A DNA stretch of 64,000 nucleotides from Desulfospira joergensenii DSM 10085 (GCF_000420085.1 NZ_ATUG01000001.1:1178001-1242000), one strand, 5' to 3'. Counted from the first letter of the stretch, positions 25,045 through 34,718 are shown. Made by a program: numbers and translations. Notes: generated by a model not told the origin, from the letters alone.

Positions 25045-26154
25045 CTAATTGTTGATCTCCGAGATGTTGGAAACCGCCACCAGGCGGCCGCTGTCCTTGA
25101 GCACGAGATACTGGGTTCCGTTGGCATATTTGATGCCCGAAACCTCTTCTGTGACCGATGTCTTTGCCGTGCCGGACGAAGTGGACACCTTGTAATAGTA
25201 CAATCCGTCATCCACATGGTATCCGTCTGACCCCACTCCATCCCAGTGTACGGCATTCTCTCCGCCGGCCACATCCTCCTCATCCAGGGTGATGGTCTGG
25301 ACCAAATCATCAAAGACATCGTAGATCTTGATGGTTACTTCCTCGGTCTGCTCAAGGCTGAACTCCAGATCCGTTCCTTCCATGACCCCGTCTTCCACAG
25401 AGATAATGGGATATTCAGAGGTGACGGTCTTGCCCAGGTAGTCGAGAATGGAGGTATTGTCACTGGTTTCCGTCTCCGTATCCGCCACTGAGGTCAAGGA
25501 TCCGGGACTCATCAGCAACCCCTGGACCACCAGATAGGGATTGCCGTTGCTGTAGGCAATGCCTTCCACAACGCCGGTGACCGTGGTGGGCAGTTCCTGG
25601 TACCCGGATCCGGTATTGGCAAGGACGGTATAGGTATAGCTACCGTCGTCCACGGCATCGCCGTTGGTATCTGTTCCGTCCCAGGAAATCAAATGGGCTC
25701 CGCGCTCATTGGTTCCCTGGTAAAGGGTTCTGACGGTTTGCCCGGACTCATCGGTGATATTGATGATCACATCGGCCGCGTCTGTCAGGTTGTAAAATCC
25801 GCTGGACACCGCCCCGTTTTCAACCTCCATGGTATCAATTTCCCCGGTCACCTGTTTGCCCATGTAGGATACCAGGTCTTTTTCCGATTCATTGGAAGAA
25901 GAGGTGGCCAGGTTCTCCATGGATTCATTCAGGTTCATCAATTGCTCCAATTGGGAAAACTGGGCCAGCTGGGATGAAAAATCCGTGCCGTCCATGGGAT
26001 TCAAAGGGTCCTGGTTCTGGAGCTGGGCCACAAGCATGGTTAAAAAGGAATCCCTTCCCAGGGTATCTTCCTTCTCAGCCTTGTCGCTATCAGTGGTCTG
26101 GTAGGAAGCTCGTATGGTGTCAAGGGAAGAATTCCCTGATGTGGAAATACTCAT
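25045..26154 (-). CDS. flgD: Hook cap protein FlgD with duplicated C-terminal module
   Basis: FlgD caps the growing hook. Residues 1-100 hold the conserved export and scaffold region (DSFLTMLVAQLQNQDPLNPMDGTDFSSQLAQFSQLEQLMNLNESMENL). Two copies of the FLG Ig-like plus Tudor module follow. The first runs from about 110 (YMGKQVTGEIDTMEVENG ... HLISWDGTDTNGDAVDDGSYTYTV ... GNPYLVVQG). The second begins about 245 (YLGKTVTSEYPIISVEDG ... AVHWDGVGSDGYHVDDGLYYYKV ... GTQYLVLKD). Typical FlgD has one copy in about 230 residues, so at 369 the product is enlarged, in step with the oversized FlgE that it caps. Confidence 0.94.
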   Translation of the reverse strand: MSISTSGNSSLDTIRASYQTTDSDKAEKEDTLGRDSFLTMLVAQLQNQDPLNPMDGTDFSSQLAQFSQLEQLMNLNESMENLATSSSNESEKDLVSYMGKQVTGEIDTMEVENGAVSSGFYNLTDAADVIINITDESGQTVRTLYQGTNERGAHLISWDGTDTNGDAVDDGSYTYTVLANTGSGYQELPTTVTGVVEGIAYSNGNPYLVVQGLLMSPGSLTSVADTETETSDNTSILDYLGKTVTSEYPIISVEDGVMEGTDLEFSLEQTEEVTIKIYDVFDDLVQTITLDEEDVAGGENAVHWDGVGSDGYHVDDGLYYYKVSTSSGTAKTSVTEEVSGIKYANGTQYLVLKDSGRLVAVSNISEINN

Positions 26155-26166
26155 GATATCTCTCCT

Positions 26167-27891
26167 CTATGCGACATAATGCAATGTCCCCTCCTGGGCC
26201 GAAACAGGACCCAGAGAATCGGTTTCAGCCGAAGACCCCTCAACCAGGGTCTTGTTCTTTCCCCTGTTTTTTCCTCCGGATCCCTGGGACGGGTTTCTGG
26301 CATCGGCCATGGACTGTCTGAAATTCGAACTCATATCCACATCAAACTGATCCAGACTGATGCCGCTGCTTGTGAGTACCGTTTTTAACTCGCCCGCATT
26401 GCCGACCAGAATATCTTTGGCAGACTGATTTTCGGTCAGGATGCTGACCTTCATGCTGTTCCCCGTATTATCAATGGTCATGACCAGCCTGCCCAGTTCC
26501 GGGGGGTTGAGTTGGATTTTCAGGCTGCTCTCTCCCTGATTGATGGCCTTCACCAGGCTTTTACTCACCTGCTGGGTCACATGGTTGGGCAGGTTCCTGA
26601 TATTGGCTTTTGTCCGCAGGATACTCAGCTTTGAATCCTGGGTCTTTGTCTCTATCCCTGTTTCCAGGTTCTGGTCGATGTTCTTTTCTCCTTCTTTGGC
26701 CTGATCGGATACCAGCTTTTTTAAGGAGAAATTTTCAGGCCCGGTTTTCTTTTCCCCTTCATTGGTGAGGCTGGTTTTGAACAAGGACTCTAACTCCTTA
26801 AAATCCGGCTTACTCTCCGTGTTGGCTTGTCCCGTTGAAAAAGGATTTTTTGTCTTGTTTTCCTTTGATAAGATCAGATCGGTCTTGAACTGATCCCGGA
26901 TCTGGGATTCAGAGAAGACCGGATCACTGCCTGCTTCTTTGGTCTGGACTTCCAGATGTTTAAACAGGGAATTGATCAGTTCAAATGGCTTGTCCTCTGC
27001 CGTTCCGGACTGGCCGGTTAGGGTTTGGGTCTCCCCGGCTCCGCTTTCTGACATCTTCTCTTTTAATGTTTCCAGGGATGAAATAAAATCTTTTAATGTC
27101 AGGGAAAAGGTCTCCCCTTGGGTTCCGGTTGTTTTCAGGCCCATCTGTTCAAGCAGCTTGACAAAGGAATCATCCCCGGCCTGGGTCTCAAATGAATACC
27201 CCCCATCCGAGGCTGCACTTTCAAGGGCTTTTAAGTCCTCAATGATCTGATTAAGATCAATTCCGCCCTCTCCCTTATCTGCCTGGCCGACAACGATGTC
27301 CACTTGTTCAGGCGTCAGCCCCAGCTCCTGTAAGATGGACTGAAGAAAGGGAAGGAAAGAACTTTCCACCAGGGTCTGATCCTCTTCTTCATCCCCTTCG
27401 TTCTCGCTGTCCAGTTCTGAGAGACCGGCCATCAGATCGGCAATCCCTATTTTTCCCCCGCCTGTGCCCTCTAGAAGTTCGGACATGACCTCGTCCACCT
27501 CATCTGAATCAAACCCGGCCTTAACCAGTATTTCTTTCAAGTCTTCAAGGCCCTGGGCATCAATGGAGATGCTATTGAGATCTCCGTTTGAAAGGGACAG
27601 AAAAAAATCTCTTAATTTGGAAAGTGTTTCTGTTCCGGATGGATTTTCCTGGGAAAGGGTCTCCACAAGTGCTTCCAGTTTTTTAGTGTGGTCTGTAACT
27701 CCGGACTGGGAAACAGTCCTGAACAGGGAACTTGAACCGGGTTGGCTGTCCAGGGCCTTAATCTCCTGGTCCAGGCGGTCGGAAAATTCTTGGACTTTGG
27801 AATCTCCTTTGCCGGCGGTTCCGGCCCGGGGGATATGCTGCTGGACCAGATCAACAAAATTCGCGCCTATGTCAGCAAATGCAAAACTCAT
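26167..27891 (-). CDS. fliK: Hook-length control protein FliK
   Basis: FliK is an exported molecular ruler whose C-terminal domain triggers the FlhB switch. The 574-residue product has a long, polar, poorly conserved N-terminal ruler (1-420) and the characteristic C-terminal domain (about 440-530: VSKSLVKAINQGESSLKIQLNPPELGRLVMTIDNTGNSMKVSILTENQSAKDILVGNAGELKTVLTSSGISLDQFDVD). It is longer than enteric FliK (about 400), consistent with a larger hook. It is first in fliK-flgD-flgE, with a sigma-54 element 57 bases upstream. Confidence 0.94.
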   Translation of the reverse strand: MSFAFADIGANFVDLVQQHIPRAGTAGKGDSKVQEFSDRLDQEIKALDSQPGSSSLFRTVSQSGVTDHTKKLEALVETLSQENPSGTETLSKLRDFFLSLSNGDLNSISIDAQGLEDLKEILVKAGFDSDEVDEVMSELLEGTGGGKIGIADLMAGLSELDSENEGDEEEDQTLVESSFLPFLQSILQELGLTPEQVDIVVGQADKGEGGIDLNQIIEDLKALESAASDGGYSFETQAGDDSFVKLLEQMGLKTTGTQGETFSLTLKDFISSLETLKEKMSESGAGETQTLTGQSGTAEDKPFELINSLFKHLEVQTKEAGSDPVFSESQIRDQFKTDLILSKENKTKNPFSTGQANTESKPDFKELESLFKTSLTNEGEKKTGPENFSLKKLVSDQAKEGEKNIDQNLETGIETKTQDSKLSILRTKANIRNLPNHVTQQVSKSLVKAINQGESSLKIQLNPPELGRLVMTIDNTGNSMKVSILTENQSAKDILVGNAGELKTVLTSSGISLDQFDVDMSSNFRQSMADARNPSQGSGGKNRGKNKTLVEGSSAETDSLGPVSAQEGTLHYVA

Positions 27892-27947
27892 AAAACACCT
27901 TTTAACCCCTTGCGGTAATTTTTGGACTTTTCTTTATCTGCTTTTGG

Positions 27948-27963
27948 AGCAATGATCATGCCA
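27948..27963 (-). promoter_or_regulatory. Sigma-54 promoter of fliK-flgD-flgE
   Basis: The minus strand reads TGGCAT-GATCA-TTGCT, matching the sigma-54 consensus at all invariant positions. It lies about 57 bases before fliK in the 311-base gap after the motE-like gene. The remainder of that gap contains a terminator hairpin and no gene. Confidence 0.8.
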
Positions 27964-28130
27964 TTCACGGCAACATGATTATTTTGTCTTTAAAATCAGA
28001 TTATTAGGAAATAGAACCCCGGTTTTTTTACGAAAGACATAATCAATTTTGGAATATATTTCCCCATGAAGATGAATGGCCATGGGAAAAAATTACCCGA
28101 TGCAAACGGGAAGGCCGGGGCCCAAAAACA

Positions 28131-28164
28131 AAACCAGGAACTTGGTACTCAAAATTCCTGGTTT
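28131..28164 (-). terminator. Terminator after the flgB-to-motE operon
   Basis: AAACCAGGAA at 28131 pairs with TTCCTGGTTT ending at 28164 around a 14-base loop. On the minus strand the stem is followed by TGTTTTTGGG, giving a T-rich tail. It sits about 40 bases after the stop of the motE-like gene and fits a rho-independent terminator. Confidence 0.65.
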
Positions 28165-28202
28165 GAATGGTTTATCGCTGTATTGAGGGATGGAACCCGG
28201 GT

Positions 28203-28805
28203 CTATTTTCTTTTATAGGCGAGTCTCTCACTGATTTTGGCGGCTTTCCCGGAATCCACAAAGGAGAGGATCTGGGATGCCGATGCTTCCCGCATCCTGA
28301 AGAAGATCTCCTGGGCCACCTCAAGATCCATTTTATCCACGATCTGGGCGGCACTCTTGGGTTTCATGGCCGCGTACATTTTAACCAGCCTGGCGAGTTT
28401 AGCTTCATAGGCGGCCTCGTTTTCCAGTTCTTTCTGGGATTTCTTTTGTTCGATCAGGGCCAGATCATCCTGGATCTGTTTCTTAACCGATTCCAGAGCC
28501 GTCAGTTTCTCATCGATCTGCTCTTCATACCTTTCCAGGTCTTTTCTTTCCTGTTCAAGGGTTTTCCGTGCCTTTTCAATGGTCTGTTTTTTTTCTTCAA
28601 GCCCCCTGAGAACCACCTTGGCAGGATCCGGACATTCAGGACACTCAGGACAGGGAGCCTGTTCTTCAGCCTTTTCCTCTTCTTCGTCCTGGGCCAGGGC
28701 ATTTCCCGGAGAATTGAACCCTTTTTTCCAAACTCCGGTACTGCCCAGGGCCGACACCAGGATAAAAGCAGCAAGAAAAGAAAATACTTTTCTATTCAAT
28801 TTCAT
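28203..28805 (-). CDS. MotE-like protein (MgtE N-terminal-type domain)
   Basis: The 200-residue product has an N-terminal membrane or signal segment (about 8-26, VFSFLAAFILVSALGSTGV) and a Glu/Cys-rich linker with CPECPECPD. A long coiled coil (about 65-135) leads to a C-terminal MgtE-N-like helical domain (RLVKMYAAMKPKSAAQIVDKMDLEVAQEIFFRMREASASQILSFVDSGKAAKISERL). Proteins of this layout next to fliJ are annotated MotE and are thought to act as periplasmic motor or stator chaperones. Its start overlaps fliJ by 14 bases. Confidence 0.82.
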   Translation of the reverse strand: MKLNRKVFSFLAAFILVSALGSTGVWKKGFNSPGNALAQDEEEEKAEEQAPCPECPECPDPAKVVLRGLEEKKQTIEKARKTLEQERKDLERYEEQIDEKLTALESVKKQIQDDLALIEQKKSQKELENEAAYEAKLARLVKMYAAMKPKSAAQIVDKMDLEVAQEIFFRMREASASQILSFVDSGKAAKISERLAYKRK

Positions 28806-29250
28806 CGGAAATCTCCCTTGCCGTTTTCAGGGATGATATTTCATCCAGGCTTTTCTGTTCCAGTTTCATCATATCCTGAACATACTCCTGCTTCCGCATC
28901 TCCCGCAGGCGTTCCATGGACTTTTTTTCTATGCTTTTATTCTTAAGGATTTCGACCTTTTGTTCAAGGACTATTTCAAGGGAGGCTTTATTCTGAATTT
29001 CATTTTCCATGTCAAAAGCCGCTCCGTCCATATAATTGGTAAACTGCTTTAAAAAGGATGCGGTTACCCCCTTTTCCACCAGTTCCTCCATCCTGCCCGC
29101 CGAAGCGGCAAGAATATTTTTAAGGGATTCAATCCTGTTTTTGCTGTCCATCACGTCCATCCGGGCCTTAGCCGTATCCTGCCGGGCAAGCTGTTCAAGA
29201 TAGGTCCGGTAATTGAGCAGGGGCTGTAATCTGAAATCAAAGCGTTTCAT
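28792..29250 (-). CDS. fliJ: Flagellar export chaperone FliJ
   Basis: FliJ is the coiled-coil stalk that joins the FliI ATPase to FlhA. The 152-residue product is almost all heptad-rich helix starting MKRFDFRLQPLLNYRTYLEQLARQDTAKA, a characteristic FliJ opening. It lies 5 bases after fliI and overlaps the motE-like gene. Confidence 0.93.
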   Translation of the reverse strand: MKRFDFRLQPLLNYRTYLEQLARQDTAKARMDVMDSKNRIESLKNILAASAGRMEELVEKGVTASFLKQFTNYMDGAAFDMENEIQNKASLEIVLEQKVEILKNKSIEKKSMERLREMRKQEYVQDMMKLEQKSLDEISSLKTAREISDEIE

Positions 29251-29255
29251 GGTCC

Positions 29256-30596
29256 CTATTTATTCTTCCCCTTGTTGCCCAGGATGACTCTGAGCGCGTC
29301 AATACTTGACTTAAGGTCCATTTTCTTATCGATTCCCTGGCGCATGACCCGGTTGATTCCCGGCATCAGCTTCTTGGCCTTGTCGATACCGGGGTCTGAT
29401 CCGTCCACATAGGCACCGATGCTGATCATGTCTTCGGCATTTTTATAGGTTGCCATGATTCTGGCGGCCTGTTCCCGGACGGAGAGGTGTTCCTTTGAGC
29501 TGACATCCCTCATGACCCTGGATACGCTGGAAAGCACGTCAATGGCCGGATAATGGCCCCGGTTGGCAAGATCCCGGGAAAGGACAATATGCCCGTCCAC
29601 AATGGAACGGACCGTATCTCCCACCGGATCATTCAGGTCATCCCCCTCCACCAGAACCGTGTAAATCCCGGTTATGGAGCCGCCCATTTCAAGACTCCCG
29701 GCCCTTTCCAAAAGCATGGGGATCTGAACGAAAAAAGAAGGAGTATACCCCCGGGTGGTGGGAGGCTCTCCTGCCGCCAGGCCCACATCCCTGGAAGACA
29801 TGGCAAAACGGGTAATGGAATCCACCATGAGCAGGACATTTTTTCCCTGATCCCTGAAATATTCTGCAATGGTTGTGGCAAGATATGCTCCCCTGATTCT
29901 GACCAGGGGAGGGGTATCTGAAGTGGCGGCCACCACGACGGCCCGTTTCATGCCCTCTTTTTCCAGGGTATCCTCCACGAAATCCTTGACCTCCCGGCCC
30001 CGCTCTCCAATGAGCCCGATCACAACCACATCCGCCGCAGTATGCTTGGTCATCATGCCCATGAGAACGCTCTTGCCCACCCCGGAACCTGCCATGATGG
30101 CCACCCGCTGCCCCTTTCCCAATGTGATCATGGTATTAATGGCGGAAATTCCCACATCCAGGGGCTCCTTGATGGGCTTTCTGTCCATGGGGCCCACGGC
30201 TTTTCCATAGAGATAATATTCTGCAGATGCCCGGATTTCCCCCTTGCCGTCTATGGGGTTGCCCATGCCGTCGATCACCCGTCCCAGAAGCTGGTCCGAC
30301 ACCCCCACCATGGGGGAGGATGCCACGGGGACAATGCGGCTTCCCAGGCTGACGCCCCGGATATCCCCATAGGGCATGAACAGGGCCTTCTCCTGTTTAA
30401 ACCCGACAATCTCCGCCTTGACCTCTTCTCCCCGGTCATTGATAATGGAGCAGATACTGCCCACCCCCAGTCCCAGGCTGTCCCCCTGGGCGATCAGCCC
30501 CACCACCTGGGAAATCCGGCCCTCGGGCTTCAGGGTTGGAGCCCCTTCCACAGCCCCGATATATTTTTTAAAATCGATTTTATCCAGGGGATCCAT
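29256..30596 (-). CDS. fliI: Flagellar export ATPase FliI
   Basis: FliI is the F1-beta-like ATPase of the flagellar export apparatus. The 446-residue product has Walker A AGSGVGKS (170-176), GLIGERGREVKDFVE, Walker B region VLLMVDSITRFAMSSRDVGLAAGEPPTTRGYTPSFF, and the C-terminal helical domain. Length is standard. It starts 1 base after the fliH stop. Confidence 0.98.
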   Translation of the reverse strand: MDPLDKIDFKKYIGAVEGAPTLKPEGRISQVVGLIAQGDSLGLGVGSICSIINDRGEEVKAEIVGFKQEKALFMPYGDIRGVSLGSRIVPVASSPMVGVSDQLLGRVIDGMGNPIDGKGEIRASAEYYLYGKAVGPMDRKPIKEPLDVGISAINTMITLGKGQRVAIMAGSGVGKSVLMGMMTKHTAADVVVIGLIGERGREVKDFVEDTLEKEGMKRAVVVAATSDTPPLVRIRGAYLATTIAEYFRDQGKNVLLMVDSITRFAMSSRDVGLAAGEPPTTRGYTPSFFVQIPMLLERAGSLEMGGSITGIYTVLVEGDDLNDPVGDTVRSIVDGHIVLSRDLANRGHYPAIDVLSSVSRVMRDVSSKEHLSVREQAARIMATYKNAEDMISIGAYVDGSDPGIDKAKKLMPGINRVMRQGIDKKMDLKSSIDALRVILGNKGKNK

Positions 30597-30597
30597 T

Positions 30598-31578
30598 TTA
30601 CATTGGCTTCCCCGATTGGATCAGGGCATCATAGACTGCCTTAAGTTTGGTTTCAGGGTCTGTGGACACGGATCCCGTTGAGGTTTCGATCCGGCATCCT
30701 CCCCGGGAGACCAGGGGGTCGGACTGAACCGCGACCTGGGTCAGAGACTCCACCTCTATGAAAAAACTGTCCTTGATCATCTCAACGTACTCATAATCCT
30801 CAGGAGAAATGCTCAGTACGATCTCCTCGGGCCGGGCAAGACTCTTCAACGCATCCAGGATGGTGAGTCTGACGACTTCATCATTGGAATCCACAGAGGC
30901 CAGCACGGCTTTTTCGGCAATCTTAAAAACCAGGCCCAGGATCTGCTCTTCATGCTTGTCCACAAGATTGTCAAGCAGATCATTCACACCCTTGAGGGAT
31001 TCTTTCAAAGTGTCGAGGATTTTTTCGGCCTGTTCCCGGGTCTGCTGCTCTCCGGCCTCAATCCCCTGTTTTTCACCCTGGGCAAACCCTTCCGGCTCTC
31101 CTTTGGCAAAGCCTTCTGCCTCCCCCTTTTTAAACCCCTCTTCCTCTCCTTTGGCAAACCCCTGGGCCTCTCCTTTTTTAAATCCCTCTTCCTCGCCCTT
31201 GGCAAGGCCCTGCTGAAACCCATCTTGATAGCCCTGTTCAATGGCCAGCTCTTCGGGCGATCGCTCTTCGACGGCTTCCTCTTTCTGCCCTTCTGCCCCG
31301 GACTCATCCGCCGGTCCGGCCCCGGGAGGGTCCAGCCTGGTTTTCCGGGCCTTGACCAGAGGTTCAAAAGGCTCTTCCTTGGCCTGTTTCTCAAAGGAGA
31401 AGAGGGCCTGAAAGGATACGGGTTCATCCCCTGCCAGTTCGAAAGGGTCAAAAAGCAGCTTGAACCGGTCAAAATCAGGATCGCCCACCTTGCCCTCTAT
31501 TTCACCGTCAAAGGTATCAAGGGAGGTAAGATCAATGGGTTTAAACCCCTCTTGTTCAATATCAGACAAGGACATCAT
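30598..31578 (-). CDS. fliH: Flagellar export regulator FliH
   Basis: FliH dimers tether FliI to the C-ring protein FliN. The 326-residue product has an unstructured N-terminal part. A striking repeat block (about 118-175) is built from GEEEGFKKGEAQGFAKG-type units, the FliH glycine-repeat helix, and a V-ATPase-E-like C-terminal domain (about 185-320) follows. The repeat is long for the family. Its start overlaps the fliG stop by 17 bases. Confidence 0.95.
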   Translation of the reverse strand: MMSLSDIEQEGFKPIDLTSLDTFDGEIEGKVGDPDFDRFKLLFDPFELAGDEPVSFQALFSFEKQAKEEPFEPLVKARKTRLDPPGAGPADESGAEGQKEEAVEERSPEELAIEQGYQDGFQQGLAKGEEEGFKKGEAQGFAKGEEEGFKKGEAEGFAKGEPEGFAQGEKQGIEAGEQQTREQAEKILDTLKESLKGVNDLLDNLVDKHEEQILGLVFKIAEKAVLASVDSNDEVVRLTILDALKSLARPEEIVLSISPEDYEYVEMIKDSFFIEVESLTQVAVQSDPLVSRGGCRIETSTGSVSTDPETKLKAVYDALIQSGKPM

Positions 31579-32575
31579 CTTTTCCTTTTCCTAGGGTTAT
31601 GGTTCCGTCGGCTTCCAGTTCCTTGGCTGCCCGGACAACCGCCTGCTGGGCCTCTTCCACCTCTGTCAGCCGAACCGGTCCCATGGCCTCAAGGTCATCC
31701 TTGAGCATTTCTCCGGCCCTCTGGGAAAGGTTGGAGAAAATCTTATCCTTCATCTCTTCCGTGGCTGTCTTCAGGGCATAGGTGAGCTGCTGACCCTCAA
31801 CCTTTTTAAGGATCTCCCTCATGGCCATATCATCGATATTGGTCAGATCTTCAAATACAAACATGAGGTTCCGGATTTCAGCGGCCATTTCCGCATCATC
31901 CTCTTCCACAAACTCCATGACCGCATCCTCGGTGGACTTGTCCACCCCGTTGATGATATCCACCAGGACTTCGAGCCCGCCGGCCTTGCCTCCGGGTCCT
32001 ACGGCCCCGCTCAGCTCCATCTTAAGGGCCTTGTCCACATCCCGGACAACATCCTCTGAAATCTGGCCCAGCCGGGCCACCCTCAGGGCGATATCCCCCT
32101 TTCTCTCTTCGGGGAGGCTCATTAAAATTTCAGAGGAGATCTCCGTGGGCATATGGGCCAGGATCATGGCAATGGTCTGGGGATGCTCCCCCTCCACATA
32201 CCCGGCCAGGGTTCCCACATTGATGTTTCTGCTCCAGATAAAAGGCTTGTCCTGCTTTTTCTTCTCCAGATCCTCCAGGATGGCGTTGGCCTGCTTTTCC
32301 TGCAGGGTCTTTGACACAACGTTCTTGATAAAGGCATCCCCCTCTACGATCATCTTGGTCTCGCCTTCAAATTTTTCCACAAATTCAATGGATACGGCCT
32401 TCAGCATCTCAGGGGTGATGTGATCGACTTTAGACATTTCAAAGGCAATTTCAGCGATTTCCTCCTCGCTCATCTTCTCAAACACCTGGGTGGCGAAGTC
32501 CTCTCCCATGACCATGAGAAAGATGGCGGCCTTCATCCGTCCTTCCATGTTTTCAGGATTCAATGCATCTGCCAT
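31562..32575 (-). CDS. fliG: Flagellar switch/rotor protein FliG
   Basis: FliG is the C-ring subunit that contacts the stators. The 337-residue product shows the N domain (RMKAAIFLMVMGEDFATQVFEKMSEEEIAEIAFEM), the middle domain with EHPQTIAMILAHM (EHPQ motif), and the C-terminal torque domain with FEDLTNIDDMAMREILKKVEGQQLTYALKTA and FSNLSQRAGEMLKDDLEAMGPVRLTEVEEAQQ. Length is typical. It follows fliF by 2 bases. Confidence 0.98.
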   Translation of the reverse strand: MADALNPENMEGRMKAAIFLMVMGEDFATQVFEKMSEEEIAEIAFEMSKVDHITPEMLKAVSIEFVEKFEGETKMIVEGDAFIKNVVSKTLQEKQANAILEDLEKKKQDKPFIWSRNINVGTLAGYVEGEHPQTIAMILAHMPTEISSEILMSLPEERKGDIALRVARLGQISEDVVRDVDKALKMELSGAVGPGGKAGGLEVLVDIINGVDKSTEDAVMEFVEEDDAEMAAEIRNLMFVFEDLTNIDDMAMREILKKVEGQQLTYALKTATEEMKDKIFSNLSQRAGEMLKDDLEAMGPVRLTEVEEAQQAVVRAAKELEADGTITLGKGKDDVLV

Positions 32576-32577
32576 GT

Positions 32578-34287
32578 CTAGTCCTCTTCTTCCCTGGATT
32601 CACTTACCCAGCCTTTGATGATATTCACGGTTTTGAAAAGATCTTTCTTGGCATAATAACGGGCCTTTTCATTCACCGTCATGTTGGCGACATAGGCGGC
32701 CCGTTCAGTGGCGTTCATGGTCTGGAGGAAACTTTCTCTTTCAGATTCCGTCATCAGTTCCAGGTAGTCCCGCTGCTGCTGGGCATCCATCTCTTCAAAT
32801 TTAAGCTCTTTTTCCCCTTCTTCAAGTAGTTCCATATCCTCGGGACCGGGCAGGGCCTCCTGCTCTATGGTCACCTTGATATCCCGTACTGTCTTGATAA
32901 TGGGCCGGATGATAAAGAGAAAGAGCATCAGGACCAGGAGGAGGTTGGCAATGAGCCGGCCGTATTCTTTCTGGACCATTTTCCAGCCGGTCAGCTCAGG
33001 CTTGGCCTGGGCAAGGTCGCCAATGGATGCAAAGGGAAAGCACTCCATGGATACCTGGTCGCTTCTCTCCTCATTGTATCCCATGGCCCTGGCCACGATA
33101 TTCTCAAATTGTTTCATTTCTCCATCGGACCGGGGCTGGTAAACCCGTTTCTGATTGCCGTTTTCATCCTCCTGGAATTCATAGGTCCCATCAATGACCG
33201 CGGCCACGGAAAGGCGCTTCAACACGGCCATGGGTTTGCTGGTGGCCATGACCTGCTTGGAAATTTCATAGTTCACCGTGTCGTCGCTTTTGCTGATCCG
33301 CTCGTTGCTCTTCTCCCCCTGGTTTTCATCGGTAATGGGATTGACACTGGAAGGGATACCTATGTCCTCGGTGACCTGGACCACTTTTTCGGCCCGGTTC
33401 TTCCGGCTTCTGATGAACTCTCCCCCCCGTTCAAGGGGATCATATATCTCTTCGTTCAGACTTTTCTGGGAAAAATCCATTTCAGAAGTCACCCGGACAA
33501 TGGCCTTGTCTTTTCCCACGATCCTTTCCAGCATGGTCTGAACCCGGCGGGTAAGGTTTTCTTCAAACCTTACCTTATACTGATACTGGGCATCGGCAAG
33601 ATTTTCCGCATCGATCCTTGCCTGCTCGTCTTCGGACTTTCCCTCGAAAAGGATTCTACCGGTGGTGTCCACGATGGTCACCAGCTTGGGGGTCAGATCC
33701 TGGATTGAGCTTGCCACCAGGTGGGCAATGGCCGTGACCTTGTCCTTGGCCAGATCCGAGTTGAGTTCCAGGAGAATGGATGCCGAGGGTTTTTTGATTT
33801 CCTCCACAAATACCGAATCCTTGGGCAGAACGATCATCACCCTTGCATTGTTAACCTCATCAAAGGCCTTTATGGTTCTGACCAGTTCCCCCTGAAGGGC
33901 CCTTTTCTTATTGATCTTCTGGACAAACTCGGTGGTGCCGAATTCGCTCTTGTCAAAGATCTCATACCCCACGCCCCCGCCTTTGGGGATGCCTTCCTTG
34001 GCCATGGTCAGCCTGACATCATAGACGATTTCCTCGGGCACCATGATGGTGGTCCCGTCTCCTGTCAGACGATAGGGGGTATTGGATTCCTTGAGCCTTT
34101 CCACCACAGCGGCGGCATCTTCCTTTGTCAGCCCGGAATAGGCGGCCCTGAACTTGGTCTTGTTGGCCCAGATAAACATGGTGGCAAACCCAGCAATAAG
34201 AATCAGTACCAGCAGTCCCAGGCTGATCTTTTTGTAAAGGGACATCTCTTTTAAATTGGTGAGGATTCTCTCTATGACGGGATTCAT
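32578..34287 (-). CDS. fliF: Flagellar MS-ring protein FliF
   Basis: FliF forms the MS ring in the inner membrane and nucleates the motor. The 569-residue product has two membrane helices (about 24-44 and 440-460). The ring-building motif domains lie between them (YSGLTKEDAAAVVERLKESNTPYRL; VGYEIFDKSEFGTTEFVQKINKKRALQGELVRTI). A C-terminal cytoplasmic tail binds FliG. A 122-base gap without a gene separates it from fliE. Confidence 0.98.
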   Translation of the reverse strand: MNPVIERILTNLKEMSLYKKISLGLLVLILIAGFATMFIWANKTKFRAAYSGLTKEDAAAVVERLKESNTPYRLTGDGTTIMVPEEIVYDVRLTMAKEGIPKGGGVGYEIFDKSEFGTTEFVQKINKKRALQGELVRTIKAFDEVNNARVMIVLPKDSVFVEEIKKPSASILLELNSDLAKDKVTAIAHLVASSIQDLTPKLVTIVDTTGRILFEGKSEDEQARIDAENLADAQYQYKVRFEENLTRRVQTMLERIVGKDKAIVRVTSEMDFSQKSLNEEIYDPLERGGEFIRSRKNRAEKVVQVTEDIGIPSSVNPITDENQGEKSNERISKSDDTVNYEISKQVMATSKPMAVLKRLSVAAVIDGTYEFQEDENGNQKRVYQPRSDGEMKQFENIVARAMGYNEERSDQVSMECFPFASIGDLAQAKPELTGWKMVQKEYGRLIANLLLVLMLFLFIIRPIIKTVRDIKVTIEQEALPGPEDMELLEEGEKELKFEEMDAQQQRDYLELMTESERESFLQTMNATERAAYVANMTVNEKARYYAKKDLFKTVNIIKGWVSESREEED

Positions 34288-34409
34288 AAAATCTTTTTAC
34301 TCCATTCTGACAAGATATTTACAACCGGCCGGAACCGGGCATTTGAACGAAAGCCCATATTCAAACACAGCGGCAACGCCCCCTATGGGTGAGTTTTCGT
34401 TAAATACCA

Positions 34410-34703
34410 TTATATCTGCATTCTCATAATCTCATTATAGGCCGTCATCACCTTGTTCCTGACCTGGGCCAGGAGGCGCAGGCTTGTGTCGGCCTTGCCC
34501 ATGGCCATCATTCCTTCATGGATGCCCATTTCCCCCTTGATCACCGCTTCGGCGGACTGGTCGGCAGTATGCTGTTTTGAATTGACGTCGAGCACGGCGG
34601 ACTTAAGGCGCTGGGAAAACTCCGGGTTCCGCCTTTCCGCTCTGCTGGCAATGGACTCGGTTTTCAAATGGGTCCTGCCTTGGATTGCATTCATATCGGT
34701 CAT
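34410..34703 (-). CDS. fliE: Rod-MS ring junction protein FliE
   Basis: FliE links the MS ring to the rod. The 97-residue product has the family C-terminal helix (GEMGIHEGMMAMGKADTSLRLLAQVRNKVMTAYNEIMRMQI) and normal length. It lies 15 bases after flgC. Confidence 0.95.
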   Translation of the reverse strand: MTDMNAIQGRTHLKTESIASRAERRNPEFSQRLKSAVLDVNSKQHTADQSAEAVIKGEMGIHEGMMAMGKADTSLRLLAQVRNKVMTAYNEIMRMQI

Positions 34704-34718
34704 GGGACCTCCTTAGAC

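Noticed and set aside
30990..31230. Repeats in fliH as a possible tandem array or CRISPR-like structure
   Set aside because: The repetition is coding and in frame, giving the glycine-repeat helix typical of FliH; there are no unique spacers.
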